This document shows positions 59,763-64,000 of a DNA stretch of 64,000 nt, piece after piece (within the stretch, counting starts at the first letter, position 1; every line of letters starts with the position of its first letter). Made by a program: the position numbers and the translations under genes. The stretch is from NCBI RefSeq assembly GCF_947507565.1, contig NC_089175.1, forward strand, positions 1,132,233-1,196,232, written 5' to 3'. This DNA comes from Oscarella lobularis (taxonomy: Eukaryota > Porifera > Homoscleromorpha > Homosclerophorida > Oscarellidae). The notes below the pieces were generated by a model. The model searched no databases and was not told the origin of the DNA. It was given only the letters and a program-made list of their open reading frames with translations.

Positions 59763-60866
59763 ATGAAATCGAACGCTTTTGCTCTTCGTCGTTTGTCCGC
59801 GCTCGTTCTGCCGCACGTCGAAGGTCGCTATAATAATGTCCGAGTCGAAATAGATCGACGAATCGTTGAATCCGACTTCAATGAACGTCTTGCTGGTGAT
59901 TTTGCTCTCGACCCGTCCGATATTTGCTAAACCACGTCGTTTCCAGCGTCGATTCGGCATTGGAGGGAGTCAAATCGGCAAGCTGCATGGATCCAGATAC
60001 CTCTCGAGCAGAGTAACTTGGCTCGAATCGCTGCAACACACGGATTCAAGTACCATCACGCTTTGGACGATCAGGCGACAATGGTGCTTTGGATGCGACG
60101 TGATAAGCCGTCTAGAATTGTAGATTACGCTACCCATCGAGTAGCAGCTTCAGGTAGAAATATCTATTCAATTAAAAATTACCTGAAAATTCCATATTAT
60201 TTTCAGGGGTTGTACTTCGTGAGGATACGAGGCAAGTCTTAGCAGTGCAAGACCAGTACAAGTAAGCCAGCCGTTGACTAGGGGGAAGAGTCCCCTCTAT
60301 CAATACGAAACCATTCAGTGTGCTAGGCTGCCTGTATGGAAATTCCCCGGCGGCTTGAGCGACGTAGGTGAAAACATAGGTAACCCCCCGACACTCACCT
60401 TATAAAAATATTTGATTGTGAAATTTCTTCCACAGCTGATACAGCAGTCAGAGAAGTGAAAGAAGAGACTGGCATCGATACAGGTAATCGATGCTTCCCC
60501 CGTGAGATCTCTATCCTCATCTCCTTCTTCTCAGAATTTCGCTCGTTGCTTGCCTTTCGTCAGCACCATCATCTACCCGGCGCATTCGGTCGATCCGATC
60601 TCTTCTTCGTCTGTCGCCTTCGCCCGCTCACCTTCCGAATCAGTCCGTGCGAAGACGAGATTCTCAAATGCGAGTGGATGGACGTCGAGGAGATGAACGA
60701 GCGCGCGACGACGACGTTTATCAAGACGCTGACGAGACTCGTATTGCACGGGATGGAGCACGGTTTCGACGGCGTGGACGTCGACGTAAAAGAAATCGAT
60801 TCTATCTACAAAGGGCAAACGTCGAGTATTTATCACAGACACGTACCGGGCTTGAGTTCTACGTAG
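59763..60866 (+). CDS. NUDT6: Nudix hydrolase, NUDT6 orthologue
   Basis: The start at 59763 gives MKSNAFALRRLSALVLPHVE, an Arg-rich, acid-free leader compatible with mitochondrial import. It continues VEIDRRIVESDFNERLA, IRHWRESNRQAAWIQIP, FKYHHALDDQATMVLWMRR and YATHRVAAS, the conserved pre-Nudix domain of NUDT6. A short exon, VVLREDTRQVLAVQDQYK, precedes the Nudix box. That box is split over three exons: GGLSDVGENI, ADTAVREVKEETGIDT, EFRSLL. Joined, it fits GX5EX7REUXEEXGU with all acidic residues present. The C-terminus (HLPGAFGRSDLFFVCRL, KCEWMDVEE, SIYHRHVPGL) also matches NUDT6. In vertebrates NUDT6 lies antisense to FGF2; here the neighbours are OBI1 and a kinesin. Its stop is 69 nt from the convergent kinesin stop. 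Confidence 0.92.
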
Positions 60867-60934
60867 TAATAATTAGTCGATGCCCGCTAGGGACAATTTA
60901 TCTTTCAAAATTGCCGCGTCTGATATAGAAATAA

Positions 60935-63900
60935 TTATAATATGTGTGTGTTATTGATTTTTTTGTATTTGGTGCTACCTTTTCGCAACTGGGCGTTTTC
61001 CATCTGCAGCTCGTTGTTGGATTTTGATACGTAGATGGCGTCCTGAATGGCCTCTTCTAGTAGGCCGCGATATCGTTGCTCGAGCATGCGTTTCTGGTCT
61101 TCGAACGCTTCGCGATAGCAGCGAAACGCCTGAGAAAGAGAGTATATATATGATATTGAGTCAATGTCATCTGAATCACTTGCCTGAAAGTGTTGAAGCT
61201 GCTGTATTTCCAATGCGTCTTTCTGTCGTTTGTAGGCTTCTTCGAGGCTCGTTTTATAGCGCTGCTTCTCCTGCTCCAGCGTCTGAATCTAAACGATTTT
61301 AATTGAGTTGTTTTTATTGCCTATAAAATACAGTGACGCGTACCTGTAAGGCCATCATCGATTTCTGAGCTCTGAGTTCAATCAGCTCCATTTCCGCTTT
61401 GGCCAATTGCTCAGCGTTGATTTCCGCACCTTCTTGCACAACACGCAGCTGAAATACACACTTAGAAACCGACTCTGACCATTGGAAAATCCAACCTTGA
61501 GCTCCGCCTTTTCTTGCTCTATTTCGAGCTTCATTTTGTCCAATTCATCGGCTAGAAACGCCTTGTTCTCTCGCTCCACCTTCTCCCTTTCATCTCTCTA
61601 TAACAAAGGAATTAAAAAAGTAGTGTTAGACGTTTCCGTTACTTACTTCAATCATTTCTCTCAATTCCCGATTACCCTGAAGGAATGTTGCATGAGCTTC
61701 GGCGTCCTATTGTTTAGATAAAAGTGAAATCATGTACTATTCCTATCATGAAGTCGTGTACCTCTTTCTGAGCTTTTATTTTATCCTGAACGTCGCGTAT
61801 TTTCTTCTTCAGTTCCTTCAGTTCTTCGTTTTCTTTCTTCAGTCGCTCTTTTACGACGTGTATTTGAGCCACCAATTGCTTTGCTTCCGGCTTCTGGGAT
61901 TCTGTGGAGGACTAGTCAAAACCTCTCCACAAAACGGGCAAAAAAGCATCTTACCTGACTTGTCAAATTTGGAATATTCGTTGATTTTGTTCTGCAAATC
62001 GTCTTTGATATCGTCGACAAATTTTCGTTTCTCCTTATACTCCGTACCCAGCTAAAAAAGACGTTTCACAATTAGGAGAATTGACCGCAATCGCAGCTAA
62101 ACCAACACGCGCACGTCAAAAAAGCGCGCAGAGCGAAACCGAGACTACTTCCCAACGTACATCTATCCCCAAAAAAATTTCTAAAGCCAACAAGCGAAAA
62201 CCTTTGCCTCGCGCACGTGCTTATAAACACGCCCCATCCATATCTAACCAACGGATTCGGCCGAGGCTTACCGACGGGGCTACAAACGGAAAGCGCTCCG
62301 GCGCTTTCGCAAAAATCGCCCTGGGGAAAGTCCCCGGACAGCCAGGCAGAAAGTGTCGGTCATAAGGGCGTCGATTTCTACCCGGTCCCCCCACGGCGAC
62401 GAAGCGTCACAGCCGAGCCAGGGGATCGGCGAGGGAATCATTCGTCGCAACAAAGAAATGTAAGCACCGGGTTCCCTCTGCGTAGGGAAAAGGCTCGGCA
62501 ACAGAATGGGGCTCACTCCGCGCTCGAATCCTCATTTTTTGGCGAAAAAAAATTTAACGTGCGCGCTAACCTGGTCTTTCTCTTTTGCCAATTTTTGCAA
62601 TTTTTCGTGCACTTCCTTGTTTTCTTTTTTCAGCGTGTCCATGACCCAATCCAAGATTCCCTAAAATGCCCATAATTTCTAATTAAAAATTTAAATTATT
62701 ACATTGCACTCACTCTGCTGGCCAAATTCTTTCGTCGTTCATCTTCGTACATAGACGACAATTTCTCCTTCTCATCCCACGTCTGTCGCTTTGCCATTTG
62801 AAGATCTTCTATCATGCCCTAATAAATGGAAAGCGTTTACCCATTGGAAAAAAACGAAGTGACGTCACATTTCACCTCCATTCGCAAGACTTCGTCGTGA
62901 CTCGGTCCAATTCCTCCACCTCGATTTAGACTCTCCCTCAGGCGCGCTATCTCCTCTCGCAATTCGCGTATGATTCGCGTATTCTCATCCTGCCACACAC
63001 ACAACAAAGATATCATTATATAGAACAAGCAGACTCTTCAACCAACCTCATTTTTCTTAGAAACATTCTGAATATTTTTCGCTCGATTCGCATATTGAAG
63101 CGTAGACAACGTCTCTCCATAATTAACATCTATATATAGAGAGACGATTTCTTTTAGAAATAATTCTAATCTCGTTTCATCTGCCCACCAGCGGGTGACA
63201 CCATGGCCAGCATGACAGTCAGACAATTTCCGCCCAACGATTCTTGAAGTATACGCGTCAATTTGGAGTCCCTGTAGGGCACGTGTCCGCCTCGTTTCTT
63301 CGAATCAGCGAGCGAATTGATGACATTTCCAAGAGCGCTTAGACTAAAATCACACATCAAGGGAAAGGGGTCATTGTTTAAATAAACGATTTCATTGTTT
63401 ACCTTTTGTTGATGGCTGCTCCTTCTTTGAGTCGTTCTCCTTCGGCGCCCGTCGAATCGGCTCTTTCCGATCCAGCCAAATCGACTAAATTAATTTTCGC
63501 TCGAAAACCTTGACTCGTCGTCGACTCGGAGTCTTTTTGCTCGATTTGAATCGTGAAGACGCTGTGAGACCTAAATCGACACGAAAAGAAAAGTTTCAAC
63601 AATTTGAGGAATTTCGGGTGATGTACCTTGAGCTGGAATGATTCATTTCCGTTGCAGCCATCTTTCTCACTTTGTTCCCCTGCTCCTGTAGACGAGCTAT
63701 GTCCTCTTCGTTTCTCACCACAAGCTCAGCCAAGCCCTCAACATATCTAGAGAGAATCATTTGTGCACGTGCATTTCTTGGTACTGTAGCAGCTCACATG
63801 CCCAGCTGGGGATGCTGACGCACTTTCATTTCCATACCACTTGGATTCAGCAAGTCATAGATTACCTCTTGATAAATCTGAGCCCCCACCAAATAATAAA

Positions 63901-64000
63901 TACGATTAGAAATCATTGTCTGGTCTCCGTACCTCGAGGTAGGACACGGTGACGAGAAATTGCACGTTTGGCGGTGCCGCTTCGATTCGATGAAACATAT
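60935..64000 (-). CDS. Kinesin-3-type motor protein (N-terminus beyond window)
   Basis: Microtubule motor read from the window edge to a stop at 60935. It shows the mid-motor [25 protein letters not shown] and [20 protein letters not shown], then switch I NHSSSRSHSVF, switch [60 protein letters not shown] and [19 protein letters not shown]. The neck [20 protein letters not shown] and the phrase HPQLGMYVEGL favour kinesin-3 (KIF1/KIF13/KIF28 type). The P-loop lies outside the window. The remainder is long coiled coil ([29 protein letters not shown]) with no FHA or PH domain seen, so the exact subfamily is open. Introns are mostly 50-80 nt, except one of 519 nt (62052-62570) that hosts an RNA gene. 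Confidence 0.88.
62221..62227 (+). promoter_or_regulatory. TATA box of the RNase MRP RNA gene
   Basis: TTATAAA lies 26-32 bp upstream of the predicted RNA 5' end, the arrangement of a type 3 RNA polymerase III promoter as used by RMRP in animals. A proximal sequence element should lie about 25-30 bp further upstream but cannot be recognised by eye. Confidence 0.65.
62253..62536 (+). ncRNA. RMRP: RNase MRP RNA
   Basis: RNA component of the nucleolar/mitochondrial endoribonuclease that processes pre-rRNA. The block GGGGAAAGTCCCCGGAC at about 62324-62340, followed by GGCAGAAAGTGTC, matches the CR-I/P4 and adjoining conserved region of animal MRP RNA (GGGGAAAGUCCCCGGAC...GGCAGAGAGUGCC). The 5' end (ATTCGGCCGAGGC...GGGGCTACAAAC) and the 3' end (ACAGAATGGGGCTCACTC, the CR-V partner of P4) also match in place and order. 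The length of about 284 nt fits the family. It lies in a kinesin intron on the opposite strand, with its own TATA box and T-run terminator. RNase P RNA was considered; the GGCAGA-AAGTG block after P4 favours MRP. Confidence 0.88.
62535..62540 (+). terminator. Pol III terminator of RMRP
   Basis: A run of six T directly after the 3' conserved block (CTCCGCGCTCGAATCCTCA) is a standard RNA polymerase III stop signal. Confidence 0.7.

Noticed and set aside
62280-62675. Coding frames across the 519-nt kinesin intron
   Set aside because: The sequence is explained by the RMRP gene and the adjacent kinesin exon; no protein similarity.

Overview
The window is animal nuclear DNA: multi-exon genes with short (about 45-160 nt) GT-AG introns, and metazoan-specific families (O-GlcNAc transferase, an NFAT-type Rel-homology factor, OBI1/RNF219, NUDT6, a kinesin-3-type motor, HHIPL, Roc-COR-Death proteins). 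The compact introns and ROCO-Death genes suggest an early-branching invertebrate such as a sponge. That placement is inference and weak.

Layout. Positions 1 to about 48 kb hold tandem copies of an 11-15 kb segment whose equivalent starts are at 1, 11071, 25918 and 40904. Each unit carries, on the minus strand, a Roc-COR-Death gene, a 78-bp repeat array just 5' of its Roc exon, and the 3' half of OGT. Units are joined to a plus-strand 3' fragment of an HHIPL/NTR gene at one identical OGT::HHIPL junction (about 9895, 24737, 39768). The rightmost OGT (48470-53502) is complete. To its right are NFAT-like (-), OBI1 (-), NUDT6 (+), and a kinesin (-) that runs off the end and has an RNase MRP RNA gene on the opposite strand of one intron.

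Main discovery candidate. In every 78-bp repeat, read on the gene strand, an invariant AG is followed by exactly three variable bases and then GTAAG: a 75-nt intron plus a 3-nt exon. The four arrays contain 33, 80, 84 and 31 such triplets. An upstream exon ATGGATGG ends in phase 2, every triplet keeps the frame, and the Roc exon enters in phase 2. With these exons all four genes sum to a multiple of three. Reading every triplet in order gives four stop-free peptides that look like real protein (amphipathic, rich in Leu/Glu/Arg/Ala) but differ completely between paralogs, while the 800-residue Roc-COR-Death body stays very similar. I propose a hypervariable N-terminal segment encoded one residue per microexon in front of a GTPase-Death signalling protein. 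cDNA evidence is needed; counts and reading were done by eye.
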